40,949 nt of DNA from Gemmatimonadota bacterium (GCA_003562075.1 PWWP01000169.1:1-40949), one strand, 5' to 3'; counted from the first letter of the stretch, positions 24,545 to 33,800 are shown. Notes: generated from the letters alone by a model not told the origin. Numbers and translations: made by a program.

Positions 24545-25636
24545 TCAGCTCATGGGGACGTACTGGAGAAGTTTGTCCTCCACCCGGTCGAAGATCTCCT
24601 CCAGCGATGCGCCGGTGATCGTGAGTCCATGATTCTTGAGCCCCACAACTGCCCGGCCCGGCTCATCGTGCTCCCGGACGATTTCGGCCACGGCCCGCCC
24701 CAACTCGTAAGTCCCGCAGGGATAGTTGAATTCGGTGGACGGGACCCCGTCGATCCAGGCATGGACATGGAGGATCGCTCCGACCTCCGGATGCTCGCGG
24801 TAGATCATCCAGTGCTCGATGGCATCCACCGAGACCCGGCGAGGCTGCACCTGGGGCGGCACGGAGATCACCATGGCCCCCTCTTCCTCGTTGTAATCCT
24901 TCACCAGGAGGATGTCCCGCCCCACCTCCTGCAGGTTCGACTTGTCCACCCCTGAGGCGCTCATCCAGAAGCGCTTGTCGTCCAAGCGGGCGGAGATGTT
25001 TCCGTAGGAGAGCCCCCCCAGTCCGTAGAGCCGCTTCAGGTGTCGGCGGTCCCTCTCCGAGAGGATCTCGTCAATGGGGAAGGGGGCAGGGAGAAGATTG
25101 AGGGCGTCCAAGCGCTTCCCAGCCGCGTGGATGGAGCGGGTGATCTCGTCTCCTTCCCAGAGCTCCTCGGGAAGATCTTCCTCGAAGATGTTGTCGATGA
25201 TGAGTCTGGAGGTTGCCAGAGGTTGGATCCTGGCATAGACCCGATCGAAGAACTCCTTTCGGTCACTCCTTCCCCTGACCCGATAGTGGCCTTGCTCGGG
25301 GGTGATGAAGTGGGCGTCCGGATCAGACGACTCCGGCCCGGTGAGGCCGATGAGCAGATTGGAGAGGGATCGAACCAGGAGGGGGTACCCCTCGGGAATC
25401 GCCTCGTGGACCGACTTGTCCCCCGGCTCCAGCTCGGTGACCGAAACGACGAACACGGCCTGCGCTCGTCGCCGGAAGGGTCGCGGCGTGTCTCGTGGGA
25501 AGCAGTTCACCACCAAGGAGGCCTGATCCGGGTCCTGGACGAACCGGTGTCCATGGGCATCCATGATCTGACGGAGGCCGTCGGCGAACCAACGAAAGCG
25601 ATCGTTCTCACACTGTCCAGCGAAGGAATAATCCAT
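24545..25636 (-). CDS. Class II aldolase/adducin-family protein with extra N-terminal domain
   Basis: This 363-residue protein has a class II aldolase/adducin fold in its C-terminal ~210 residues: GNISARLDDKRFWMSASGVD, zinc-binding GAILHVHAWIDG, and GRAVVGLKNHGLTITGASLE. Such enzymes cleave or epimerise sugar phosphates at a zinc site, and many members are unassigned. The N-terminal ~140 residues (DPDQASLVVNCFPRDTPRPF, VFVVSVTELEP) are not part of the fold and I do not recognise them. Normal members are about 200-250 residues long. It is the only leftward gene in this half of the window, isolated between hppA and ychF. The substrate is unknown. Confidence 0.82.
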   Translation of the reverse strand: MDYSFAGQCENDRFRWFADGLRQIMDAHGHRFVQDPDQASLVVNCFPRDTPRPFRRRAQAVFVVSVTELEPGDKSVHEAIPEGYPLLVRSLSNLLIGLTGPESSDPDAHFITPEQGHYRVRGRSDRKEFFDRVYARIQPLATSRLIIDNIFEEDLPEELWEGDEITRSIHAAGKRLDALNLLPAPFPIDEILSERDRRHLKRLYGLGGLSYGNISARLDDKRFWMSASGVDKSNLQEVGRDILLVKDYNEEEGAMVISVPPQVQPRRVSVDAIEHWMIYREHPEVGAILHVHAWIDGVPSTEFNYPCGTYELGRAVAEIVREHDEPGRAVVGLKNHGLTITGASLEEIFDRVEDKLLQYVPMS

Positions 25637-25826
25637 AAAAGATCCAGTTCCTGGTCGTGGACCCGTCGGAAGGTCCCACAGGTCCAGCAGTATCGGTCCG
25701 GTAACCCGCGAAAGGTCGGTCCTGCAGTCCTGCCTCGCAAGGCCGGAATCCAGTCAGGCCTGTATGTCCCGCAGGGAGCCGGGCCTTTGACCCGGAAGAC
25801 CCCTCTCGGTACCTTCAACCTGGAGG

Positions 25827-25852
25827 GGCGTGTCCTTCGGGACGCGCCTTTT
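25827..25852 (+). terminator. Terminator-like hairpin 90 nt upstream of ychF
   Basis: GGCGTGTCC (25827-25835) pairs with GGACGCGCC (25840-25848) around a stable TTCG tetraloop, with one G-T pair, and TTTT follows. This is the classic shape of an intrinsic terminator on the plus strand. No plus-strand gene ends here, so it would act within the ychF leader or end a small RNA. Confidence 0.65.
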
Positions 25853-25893
25853 CTGTGTTTGAATCGACCGACTCACTCTCCAGAACGTGCAGC

Positions 25894-25912
25894 GGGTCGG
25901 GCTTCCCGACCC
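25894..25912 (+). repeat. Perfect hairpin shortly before ychF
   Basis: GGGTCGGG (25894-25901) pairs with CCCGACCC (25905-25912) around CTT, 30 nt before the ychF ATG. It lies downstream of the terminator-like stem and could influence translation start or be part of a switching leader. Confidence 0.5.
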
Positions 25913-25942
25913 TCTGCCCATACGCATCCTCCCAGACCGCTC

Positions 25943-27043
25943 ATGCTCAAGGCCGGAATCGTGGGTCTCCCCAATGTGGGGAAATCGTCTCTGTTCAATG
26001 CTCTCACCGCCCAGGGCGCACCGTCGGAAAACTACCCCTTCTGCACCGTGGACCCGAACGTGGGGACCGTCGAAGTCCCGGATCCCCGATTGGACCGAAT
26101 CTTCGAGTTGGTACAGCCCAAGTCCCGTCTCCCCACAGTAATCCAGTTCGTAGACATCGCCGGCTTGGTGGAGGGTGCCTCCGAAGGAGAGGGGCTCGGG
26201 AACAAGTTCTTGGGAAACATCCGGGAAGTGGACGCCGTGGTTCACGTTCTCCGGTGCTTCGATGACCCTGACGTGACCCACGTGCTGGGCGGTGTGAATC
26301 CCCTCCGAGACAGGGAAGTGGTGAACACCGAACTGGCCCTCGCGGACCTGGAAACGGTGGAGAAGCGCCTGGAAAAGACGGTTCGGAAGGCCCGGTCCGG
26401 CGAGAAGGAGGCCCAACAGGAGCACGCCCTCCTCCTCCGCCTCCAGTCCCAGCTCGGAGAAGGCCGCCCCGTCCGTTTCCTGGACTTGTCTCCAGTGGAG
26501 AAGTCCATCCTCAAGGGCATGCAGCTCCTCACGGCCAAACCGGTCCTCTACCTGGCCAACGTAGCCGAAGAGGACCTCCCTGAGGGGGAAAACGAATGGA
26601 CCCATCGGCTCCGGGAGGTCCTGGATCGAGAGGAGCCTCGTACAGGTCTGGTCACGGTGTGTTCAGCAATCGAGTCGGAGTTGGCTGAGCTGGATCCGGA
26701 GGAACGGGAGGAGTTCTTGGCCGAACTTGGGGTGGAGGAGCCAGGTCTACACCGCCTCATCCGGGCCACCTATCGCCTCCTGGGTCTCATCACCTTCTTC
26801 ACGGCAGGAGAGAAGGAGGCCCGGGCCTGGACGGTCCGGGAAGGCGCTCGGGCTCCTGAAGCGGCCGGGGTCATCCACTCCGATTTCGAGCGCGGGTTCA
26901 TCCGGGCCGAGACCATTGGATTCCAGGAGTTCTCCCGGTTGGGGTCCGAGAAAGCTGCCCGGGAGGAAGGGAAGATGCGATCGGAGGGGAAAGACTATGT
27001 CGTTCAGGACGGAGACATTCTCCTCTTCCGGTTCAACGTCTAG
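25943..27043 (+). CDS. ychF: Redox-responsive ATPase/GTPase YchF
   Basis: This 366-residue Obg-family nucleotide hydrolase prefers ATP in characterised members and binds ribosomes. It opens with the P-loop GIVGLPNVGKSSLFNALTAQ (Walker A about residues 8-15). Switch and G3 elements follow in FVDIAGLVEGASEGEGLGNK, and the nucleotide-specificity region is LYLANVAEED (G4-like NxxE in place of NKxD). A helical coiled-coil segment and the C-terminal TGS domain follow (LITFFTAGEKEARAWTVREG to DGDILLFRFNV). Length and domains are normal. ATG 25943 starts exactly at the conserved N-terminus; the frame is open far upstream but without resemblance. A structured leader precedes it. Confidence 0.95.
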   Translation: MLKAGIVGLPNVGKSSLFNALTAQGAPSENYPFCTVDPNVGTVEVPDPRLDRIFELVQPKSRLPTVIQFVDIAGLVEGASEGEGLGNKFLGNIREVDAVVHVLRCFDDPDVTHVLGGVNPLRDREVVNTELALADLETVEKRLEKTVRKARSGEKEAQQEHALLLRLQSQLGEGRPVRFLDLSPVEKSILKGMQLLTAKPVLYLANVAEEDLPEGENEWTHRLREVLDREEPRTGLVTVCSAIESELAELDPEEREEFLAELGVEEPGLHRLIRATYRLLGLITFFTAGEKEARAWTVREGARAPEAAGVIHSDFERGFIRAETIGFQEFSRLGSEKAAREEGKMRSEGKDYVVQDGDILLFRFNV

Positions 27044-27099
27044 AAGTCTGATGGGAAAGTGGCGCACGGCCGCACCCCACTTTCCGATCAGACTTCTAG
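27040..27099. repeat. 23-bp inverted repeat spanning the ychF stop codon
   Basis: 27040-27062 and 27077-27099 are reverse complements at 22 of 23 positions, around a 14-nt loop. The outer CTAG includes the TAG stop of ychF. The stem would end the ychF transcript or stabilise its 3' end. There is no T-run. The S6-S18 promoter begins 23 nt later, so it may insulate the two units. Confidence 0.75.
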
Positions 27100-27121
27100 C
27101 AAGGGTTTCACGAGCGACCGG

Positions 27122-27150
27122 TTGAAACCTCACGGGAAGTGATCTATCTT
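27122..27150 (+). promoter_or_regulatory. Sigma-70-type promoter for the S6-S18 operon
   Basis: TTGAAA (27122-27127), a 17-nt spacer and TATCTT (27145-27150) form a good housekeeping promoter. The start of transcription would be near 27157, giving a leader of about 65 nt before the S6-S18 ATG. That length could hold a binding site for the S6:S18 dimer. Confidence 0.65.
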
Positions 27151-27221
27151 GAAAAGCTAAACCCGCTTCGCCCAGGTGGCGGGGCCCGTTCACTACGACG
27201 GACCGAGGGATTGAGCAGATT

Positions 27222-27872
27222 ATGAAGAACTACGAAGTGGTGTACATCTTCCACCCGGCCCTGGACGAAGGGGTCGTCGAAGAGAAGCTGGAACGCTTCC
27301 ACGGCCTGGTGACCGGAGAGGCAGATGCCGATGTCACGGCCGTCGATCATTGGGGTGTTCGGCAGCTTGCCTACGAGATCCAGGATCAGAACCAGGGATA
27401 CTACGTGGTTTCCCAGTTCTCCACCGATCCCCAGTTGCTGAGCGAATTTGAGCGCGTGCTCAAGCTGGACGATGACCTCATGCGCTACCTCGTGGTCATC
27501 AGCGAGGGGGAGCCCACCTCGGGCATGTCCGTGCTGGCCGAGACCTTCGGCGACTCCACCGAGTCTGAACATGACGACGACGATGACGATGAGGATGATG
27601 AGGAGGAGGAGTACGATGACGATCACGATGAGGCCTCTCCGCCCGAATTTTCGGGGGGACGAGGACGCCGTCGTCGCGTGGAAGGCCCCCGGATCGAGCT
27701 GCTGAACTACAAGGATGTGGCCACCCTCTCTCGTTTCGTGACCGAGCAGGGGAAGATCCTCCCGAAGCGGACCACGAAGGTGACTGCCCGGTTCCAGCGG
27801 AAGCTGGGCGGCGCGGTGAAGCGGGCCCGCTACCTGGCGCTTCTTCCCTACGTCCAGAATCACGACCGATAG
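27222..27872 (+). CDS. Fused 30S ribosomal proteins S6 and S18
   Basis: One uninterrupted 216-residue frame encodes two ribosomal proteins. Residues 1-~98 are S6 ([45 protein letters not shown]). Residues ~112-142 are an extremely acidic linker (Asp/Glu run at 117-137). Residues ~146-216 are S18, with the basic start [46 protein letters not shown] and the ending ALLPY. S6 and S18 are normally separate products that bind each other on the 30S platform, so a tethered pair is structurally sensible. The zinc CxxC form of S18 is not used. No in-frame ATG separates the parts; a GTG at 27679 lies too far inside S18. No ssb gene intervenes. DUF2232 and L9 follow, the usual order. Confidence 0.93.
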   Translation: MKNYEVVYIFHPALDEGVVEEKLERFHGLVTGEADADVTAVDHWGVRQLAYEIQDQNQGYYVVSQFSTDPQLLSEFERVLKLDDDLMRYLVVISEGEPTSGMSVLAETFGDSTESEHDDDDDDEDDEEEEYDDDHDEASPPEFSGGRGRRRRVEGPRIELLNYKDVATLSRFVTEQGKILPKRTTKVTARFQRKLGGAVKRARYLALLPYVQNHDR

Positions 27873-27893
27873 GCGTATCTCGGGTCAGGAGAT

Positions 27894-28844
27894 ATGATGT
27901 TGGAGGGTGGGAGGAAGGAGCGGCGATGGCTCCGGCCTCTGGGGCTGTTTCTCCTGGTGATGGCGTTGGCTGTAGGCCATCCTTTCGCTCTCATCGGAGT
28001 TCCTCTCCTCCTCCTCTCTCTCCTCATGCCGGAGGTCGGGAAGCGGAGCCTGATCCTGGGGGCCTTCCTCATTGTCTTCCTCCTGCCTGGGGGCCCCGAT
28101 GCAGGGCTCTGGTACCTGGAGCGGGGTTGGGCCCTCCTTGTGGGGGGATGGTTTCTGGTCTTGACCCGAACGCGTCCGGATCGGCCCTTTCTGGAACAGG
28201 GCCTGCTCGCCCTGGGCGGAGGAACCGTCTGGGCCGCCCTGCTCATGGTGGCTTTCGGGGCCTGGGAACGGACCCAGACGCTGGTGGAGGAGCGGCTGTC
28301 CAGGGGTGCCGAGGCGACAATGGACCTCTTCGGGAGTATCTCGGAGGGCCAGGACGGGGAGATGACATCCGCCTTCGCCGAGGCCGTCGTTCGGACTTCG
28401 GAGATCCAGGGGGTCATCTTCCCGGCCCTGTTGGCTCTGGCCACATTGGCGGCGCTGGGCGTGGCCTGGTGGCTCCATGTGCGGATTGCGACTGGGTCCG
28501 ATGCGGCGCTGGGACCGCTTCGGAGTGTGAACTTTCCGGATCCGCTCATCTGGGTCCTGATCGGAGGTTTGATCCTCTTGTTGGTGGCCGGATGGGATGA
28601 AGGATTCGGACGGGTGGGGACGAACCTTACGGTCTTCATGGCAGGACTGTACGTTCTTCGAGGAGCAGGAGTTGTTCTTGCTCTGAGTGGGGGACTGTCC
28701 ATTCCGGCCCTGATCCTGGTGGGCGTGGCAGCGGTGTTGGCGCCACCCCTTCTGCTCTTCGGAGCGATGGCAGTGGGCATTGGCGATTCATGGTTTGACC
28801 TGAGATCCCGGCAAGTGCCGCCGGGGAACCCAGGCGCGAGTTAG
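27894..28844 (+). CDS. DUF2232 (YybS-like) membrane protein
   Basis: This 316-residue protein has about eight hydrophobic helices, for example LGLFLLVMALAVGHPFALIG, IFPALLALATLAALGVAWWL and LTVFMAGLYVLRGAGVVLAL. The pattern and its place between S18 and L9 genes match the DUF2232/YybS family, whose function is unknown. GGAGAT lies immediately before ATG 27894, with a second ATG at 27897. The region around residues 120-165 (ERTQTLVEERLSRGAEATMD) is a charged amphipathic stretch, probably outside the membrane. The conserved neighbourhood suggests a link with translation or the cell envelope, but no role is established. Confidence 0.75.
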   Translation: MMLEGGRKERRWLRPLGLFLLVMALAVGHPFALIGVPLLLLSLLMPEVGKRSLILGAFLIVFLLPGGPDAGLWYLERGWALLVGGWFLVLTRTRPDRPFLEQGLLALGGGTVWAALLMVAFGAWERTQTLVEERLSRGAEATMDLFGSISEGQDGEMTSAFAEAVVRTSEIQGVIFPALLALATLAALGVAWWLHVRIATGSDAALGPLRSVNFPDPLIWVLIGGLILLLVAGWDEGFGRVGTNLTVFMAGLYVLRGAGVVLALSGGLSIPALILVGVAAVLAPPLLLFGAMAVGIGDSWFDLRSRQVPPGNPGAS

Positions 28845-28861
28845 ATCCAAGGAGCAGACTT

Positions 28862-29317
28862 ATGAAGGTGATTCTGAAAGAGGCTGTCGAGAACCTGGGT
28901 GACTCAGGAGACGTGATCTCCGTCAAGCCGGGCTACGCAAGAAACTTCCTCCTTCCCCAGGGACTGGCCTACGAGGCTTCTGAAGGGAACCTTCGGAGGA
29001 TCGAAGAGGAACGGAAGCAGGCCGAGGAGCGGTCCCGGCGCGACTACCTTGAGGGCCGCCGGCGGGCATCCCAGCTGGAAGGGGTGTCGCTCACCTTCCT
29101 GGCCCGAGCTTCCGACGAAGGCAAGCTTTTCGGGTCCATTTCCAGCAATGACGTGGCCGAGCGTCTCAACCAGGGCGAGTTGGATTTCCAGGTGGAGCGG
29201 CGTCAGGTCGATCTGGAAGAGCCCCTGAAGGAAGTGGGCGTCTACCAGGTCCTCATCCAGCTTCACACGGAAGTGGAAGTTCCGGTAGAGGTGCAGGTGG
29301 TCCGGGAGGAGGACTGA
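28862..29317 (+). CDS. rplI: 50S ribosomal protein L9
   Basis: This 151-residue protein binds 23S rRNA at the base of the L1 stalk and projects a C-terminal domain along the ribosome surface. The N-terminal domain is MKVILKEAVENLGDSGDVIS followed by VKPGYARNFLLPQGLAYEAS, then the long connecting helix (LRRIEEERKQAEERSRRDYL), then a C-terminal domain (KLFGSISSNDVAERLNQ). Length is normal. AAGGAG precedes ATG 28862. It is the last ribosomal gene of the S6-S18 cluster. Confidence 0.96.
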   Translation: MKVILKEAVENLGDSGDVISVKPGYARNFLLPQGLAYEASEGNLRRIEEERKQAEERSRRDYLEGRRRASQLEGVSLTFLARASDEGKLFGSISSNDVAERLNQGELDFQVERRQVDLEEPLKEVGVYQVLIQLHTEVEVPVEVQVVREED

Positions 29318-29381
29318 TTCCCGGCATGCCCATGGGGGAACTCGTCACCCCTGGAGGCTCAGGGGTCCCGATGAAGCTTGG

Positions 29382-29756
29382 ATGGAGTGGCAAGGTGTGA
29401 GCGACGCTGAGCTGGACTTCCCGACAGGGCTGGAACGGGCTGCAGAACTCGCCCTGGAGCGGAAGGCGGAGGACGTGCTGGGCATGGACCTCAGGTCCAT
29501 ATCGACCGCCACCGAGTTCTTTCTCCTGGCTAGCGGCCGGTCGGACATCCAGGTAAAGGCCATCGCCGAGCACATCATCGATGAGATGAAGAAGGAATCT
29601 CTCCGACCCAGTCATGTGGAAGGCCTCGGGGATGGGCGATGGGTCCTCATCGACTACTTTGACTTCGTGGTGCACGTCTTCCATTCCAGCGCCAGGGAAT
29701 TCTATCAGTTGGAGGTCCTCTGGGGTGATGCCCAGACCCGAACCTTCGGCGACTGA
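29382..29756 (+). CDS. rsfS: Ribosomal silencing factor RsfS
   Basis: This 124-residue protein of the RsfS/Iojap family binds L14 and blocks joining of ribosomal subunits when nutrients are short. Typical features are AEDVLGMDLRSISTATEFFL, ASGRSDIQVKAIAEHIID, HVEGLGDGRWVLIDYFDFVV and HVFHSSAREFYQLEVLWGDA. ATG 29382 gives a slightly extended N-terminus; GTG at 29397 is an alternative. It follows L9 by 64 nt, so ribosome structural and silencing genes are grouped. Confidence 0.93.
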   Translation: MEWQGVSDAELDFPTGLERAAELALERKAEDVLGMDLRSISTATEFFLLASGRSDIQVKAIAEHIIDEMKKESLRPSHVEGLGDGRWVLIDYFDFVVHVFHSSAREFYQLEVLWGDAQTRTFGD

Positions 29757-29878
29757 GGAACGGTAGAGGAAGTGAAGGGGCTGGATTGCCGGAGATCAGA
29801 GCGTCCCGTTACCTTCGCCTCCGCTTCTGCCCACAGGGTCCCTGTGGTCCCGCCGAATCCCCTTCTCCGGTGACCGCC

Positions 29879-30862
29879 ATGTCCGCCGATTCCCAGATGC
29901 TGATCCCTTTCGATCTTGATGCCGGGTTGCTCCCGGACGCACTGGATCATGCGCCCTCCGACTCCGGTGAGGTGCTGGTCCTCCTGGCCGATCCTTCCGT
30001 TCGTGAGAGCGGATGGGCGCCCAGAGCGGCCGTGGGGTTGGCTCGAGGATGGGCCGCCAGTGGCCATCGGGTCCTCCTCATGGACGGCTCGGTGGACGAA
30101 CCCGCACTCCACACCGTCATGGGGGAGGAGAACACGGAAGGAGTTACCGATGCGGTGCTCTACGGAGTTTCACCGTCTCGGATTGCCCGGACGGTCGGCA
30201 AGGGGTTGCTCCTGGCCACTGCCGGCACGGTGGCGGCCGACTCGGCAGCCGTCTTCCGACATCCCCGATGGACCTCCGTCCTCGCTGCCTGCCGAGATTC
30301 GGGATCGCTGGTCCTCCTCTACCTTCCTGCGGGTGAGTCTGGGGTGGACGCTCTCACGGCGCTGGCAGATCGGGTGATCCGGTTCAGGGGTGAATCCGCT
30401 GGATCGGAAGAAGTGACCCCTGGAACGGTGATCCTGCACCCTACAGACCAGGAGTCGCCCTCCCCCATGAGTGTGGAGCCGGAGGGAAGGACCTCAGGAG
30501 ACTTCCGAGAGGTGGATCCCGCGCCCCCGTCCCGGCGCTCGGATGACGAATCTCGGGTGCCTGCGGGCGCCGTGGCACCTGGAGATCAACAGACTTTGGA
30601 GGGTGGGGCGGGAGGGCAGCCTCGATCCGCTCCCGGAAGCGTTGACGGAGCGACGTCGGCCCCCCGCTCAACGGGGAAGACTCCATCCGAGCCTCGACCT
30701 CGCCGGGATCCTGGCCGCCGATTCCTTCTCCTCATCCTCCTCCTGGTCGTCATCGTAGCCGTCCTGGTGGGCGCTGCGTTCCTGGGATTTGTCGACATAC
30801 CGGGGATCACCCCTGAGGCGGCAGCCGCCGCACTCTCCGCCGCCCCTGCTGGGAGTCCATGA
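29879..30862 (+). CDS. Membrane-anchored ParA/CpsD-like protein with degenerate P-loop
   Basis: This is a 327-residue protein. Residues ~30-175 follow the ParA/MinD/CpsD pattern: a first strand EVLVLLADPS, a helix AAVGLARGWAASGHRVLLMD ending in the equivalent of the usual LLIDAD strand, then DEPALHTVMGEENTEGVTDA, which parallels the RPSLHRLFG...GLSD segment of CpsD-type proteins. The Walker A Gly-Lys-Ser is replaced by VRESGWAPRA, so ATP binding is doubtful. Residues ~180-280 are a Pro/Ser/acidic linker, 281-304 one transmembrane helix, and the last ~20 residues are exported. The order is therefore a cytosolic pseudo-ATPase with a C-terminal anchor. The frame is open from a TTG at 29786; ATG 29879 fits better. 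Its stop overlaps the smc start in ATGA. Function is unknown. Confidence 0.7.
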   Translation: MSADSQMLIPFDLDAGLLPDALDHAPSDSGEVLVLLADPSVRESGWAPRAAVGLARGWAASGHRVLLMDGSVDEPALHTVMGEENTEGVTDAVLYGVSPSRIARTVGKGLLLATAGTVAADSAAVFRHPRWTSVLAACRDSGSLVLLYLPAGESGVDALTALADRVIRFRGESAGSEEVTPGTVILHPTDQESPSPMSVEPEGRTSGDFREVDPAPPSRRSDDESRVPAGAVAPGDQQTLEGGAGGQPRSAPGSVDGATSAPRSTGKTPSEPRPRRDPGRRFLLLILLLVVIVAVLVGAAFLGFVDIPGITPEAAAAALSAAPAGSP

Positions 30863-33800
30863 AGCTCACCGCCCTCCGCCTCCACGGCTTCAAGTCCTTC
30901 GCTGACCGGACCGAGATCGCTTTCCACGACGGGATCACCGCCATTGTCGGGCCCAATGGATGTGGAAAATCCAACATCTCCGATGCCATTCGATGGGTCC
31001 TGGGGGAACAGCGCCCCACGGCTATCCGAGGGGCCAAGATGGAGGAGGCGATCTTCCAGGGTACGGTGAACCGCCGGCCTGTGAACCGGGGCTCCGTGGC
31101 CATGGAGTTGTCCAACGCCGGCGGCGCTCTCCCCGTCCCTTTCGAAGAGGTGGAGATCGCCCGGACGGTCTACCGGGATGGGGGCTCCGAGTACCAGATC
31201 AATCGTTCCAGTTGTCGGCTGCGGGACGTGCACGAGCTCTGTCGGGATACCGGCCTTGGCGCCAACGCCTACTCGGTCATCGAGAATCGGATGATCGACG
31301 CCATCCTGTCGGATCGGGCCGATGAACGTCGGGGACTCTTCGAGGAGGCGGCGGGGATCGGGAAGTACAAGGACCGGCGAAAGGCGGCGTCTCGGCGATT
31401 GGAACGGGCCCAGACCGACCTTCAACGGTTGGAGGACCTCATCGGCGAGGTCCAGACCAAGGTTCGTTCTCTGGCTCGCCAGAAAGGCCGGGCCGAGCGC
31501 TATGGGGAGTTCCGAAAGCGTCGCCTGGACCTGGAGGTGTCCCTGGTCCAGAGTCAGCTCCAGGCGCTGCAGGAGCGCCTGACTTCGATCCAGGACCACC
31601 TGGGCGGGGGAATGGCCGCAGAGGAGAGTCTCCAGGCCGAGATCTCCGCGGCCGAGTCTCGGGTCGAATCCCTGCGAGCCAAGCGTCTGGAGGTGGAGCG
31701 GGCCCGGGCAGGAGCCGCTGCCCGCGTTGAGGAGTTACGGACGGAGCTCGTGCGCTGGGAGCGGGAGACTGCGGTGGCGGAAGAGCGGGCGGCCCACGCC
31801 CAGCGCCGCCTCAAGCAGATCGGGGAAGACCGCGAGTCCATCAATTCTCAGCTGGCACGGGCCCGGGAAGAGGGTCAGTCGATCCAGGACGAACGGGCCA
31901 CCAGGGGAGAGGAGCTGGAGGAACTGAGACGGCATGTGGCCTCCCGGAAGGAAGACGCACGGGCGGTCCAGGAGAGGCTCCGGGGGGCGCGGGACCACCT
32001 TTCGGATCTGGAGGCCCGAGAGCGGGAACTGGCCCGGCGGATGGCCCAGCTCGAAGGGGATGCCGAGGCGGCCCGGAGCCAGGCGGAGGAGATGGGGCTC
32101 CGACTGGCCCACCTGGAGGAAGAGCTTGAAGAAGCTCGCACGGCGCTGGGAGAACTCAGGTCCCAGGGGGATCTCTTCACGGATCGGGTGGTCCAACTGG
32201 AAGAAGAGGTGGAGCGCCGCCGAGAGGCGGTGGAGGAGGCCCGGGCTACCGTAGAGGAGACGAGGACCGCTGTAGATGTTGCCCGCAAGGGAGAGCTCAA
32301 GGAGCAGGATGTGGCCGGACGGCTTGAAACCCGGCTGGCTACGCTTCGGAGGATGGAGCGGGATCGGGAGGGAGTGGAACCCGTCCTCAAGGAGCTCCTG
32401 GCTGATCCTCCCGAGGGCGTTCTGGGCCTTCTGGCAGACTTCCTCTCCGCTCCTCCCGCCGTCATGGCCGCAGTGGAGGAATACCTGGGGGCGGTGAGTC
32501 GAGGTGTGGTGGTCCAGGATTCTGCCTCGGCGGCTCGGCTTCTCCGGTGGTTCCGGAACGAATGGGGGGGAGGAGGCGGGCTGATTCTCCTGCCCCTGGA
32601 TCAAGCACCTCGGCCCCCCTCATCTGGCGGAGGGGCCGGAACCCTCCTGGCTTCCATTGAACCCCAGGGCGAAGGATCCCCGTGGGTCAAGGCACTCCTC
32701 CATGGAGTGGATCTGGCGGAAGAACCCGAAACGGAGGACGCCATCGTGGGCTCGAACCGGGTGGTGACGGGAGCCGGGATGACGCGAACCCGGGAGGGGT
32801 TTCTTATCCTGGGGAATCCCCTGGGAGCCACGGGCGTCCTGGAACGCAGGGGCGAACTGGAGGCCCTGGAGGAGGAGGCCGAGACGGCCAGAGCGCGAGC
32901 CGACGGCGCCAGAGCCAGGAGGGAGGAGGTCCAGGATGCCCTCCAGGCGGCTGAAAACCGTCTCGAGGCCCGACGAAGCGAGTTGCGGGAGGCGGAGGAT
33001 GCCCAACGGGAAGCCCGGTCCCAGGAGGATGAGCGGACCCGGCACCGAAAGAGGACCGAGCGGACGGTGGAGGAACTGGACCGGCAGATTCAGGTTGCTC
33101 GGACCGCCAGGAAGCGGGCTGGCGAACGGAGGGAAACGGCTGCCAGGGAACGAGAGGAATTGATTCAGGGGAGTGAAACGGAGCAGCAAGAGCGGACCCA
33201 GGCCCGGGAAGCCCTGGCCGTAATCGAGGGAGAGTGGGAGGATGTTCGGGCTCGGGTGTCCGAACTGACGGTTCAGGAGGCTCGGCTGGAAGGGGAAGTG
33301 GAGCGGTTGGGCGAGAGGGATGCTCAGTTGACCCGGACGCTGGAGAGTGGGACGGGTCGGCTCGGTGCCCTGGACCGGGAAGAGAAGGAGCTGAAACGCA
33401 CCTTGAAGGAGGCTGGAGAGACCCGATCCAGGGGAGAGTCCGAGACTCGCCGGCTCTTTCAGCTTCGAGATGAAGCTGAGGGGCACCTCCGGGAGCAGGA
33501 CGAGCTCATGGAGGAGGTCCAGACATCGCTGGATCAGGCCGAAAAGCAGGTTCGGGATGCCCGCACCATGGAGCGGAGTGCATCGGAGGAGCGGCACCGG
33601 CTGGAGCTGGAGGCCCGGGAGCTGGAGGGAAAGATCGGTCGGATTCAGGATCGCCTTGAGGGAGAGTGGGGACGGCCCCTGGCCACCCTGGAGGAGGAGG
33701 CCGATCCTGTCCAGGGGGAGCGTCAGGAACTGGAGGAGGAGCTCCGGGAGGTGATCCGGAAGCTGGATCGTCTGGGGCCGGTGAACATGCTGGCTGTGGA

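Larger units (their letters stand above)
25637..25942. other. Divergent region holding a structured ychF leader
   Basis: No gene fits in these 306 nt. The plus strand is rich in possible hairpins: CCGGG/CCCGG near 25782-25798, a terminator-like stem at 25827-25848, and a perfect 8-bp stem at 25894-25912. This may be a regulatory leader of ychF or a small RNA with its terminator. It does not fit the SRP, RNase P, 6S or tmRNA signatures that I could check by eye. Confidence 0.45.

Noticed and set aside
25040-25942. Upstream part of the ychF frame as a long N-terminal extension or fusion
   Set aside because: It is antisense to the class II aldolase gene and shows no protein-like pattern. YchF proper starts at 25943.
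27144-27863. Minus-strand frame opposite S6-S18 encoding a run of Val/Ile
   Set aside because: The hydrophobic run is only the complement of the acidic-linker codons; the plus strand encodes conserved S6 and S18.
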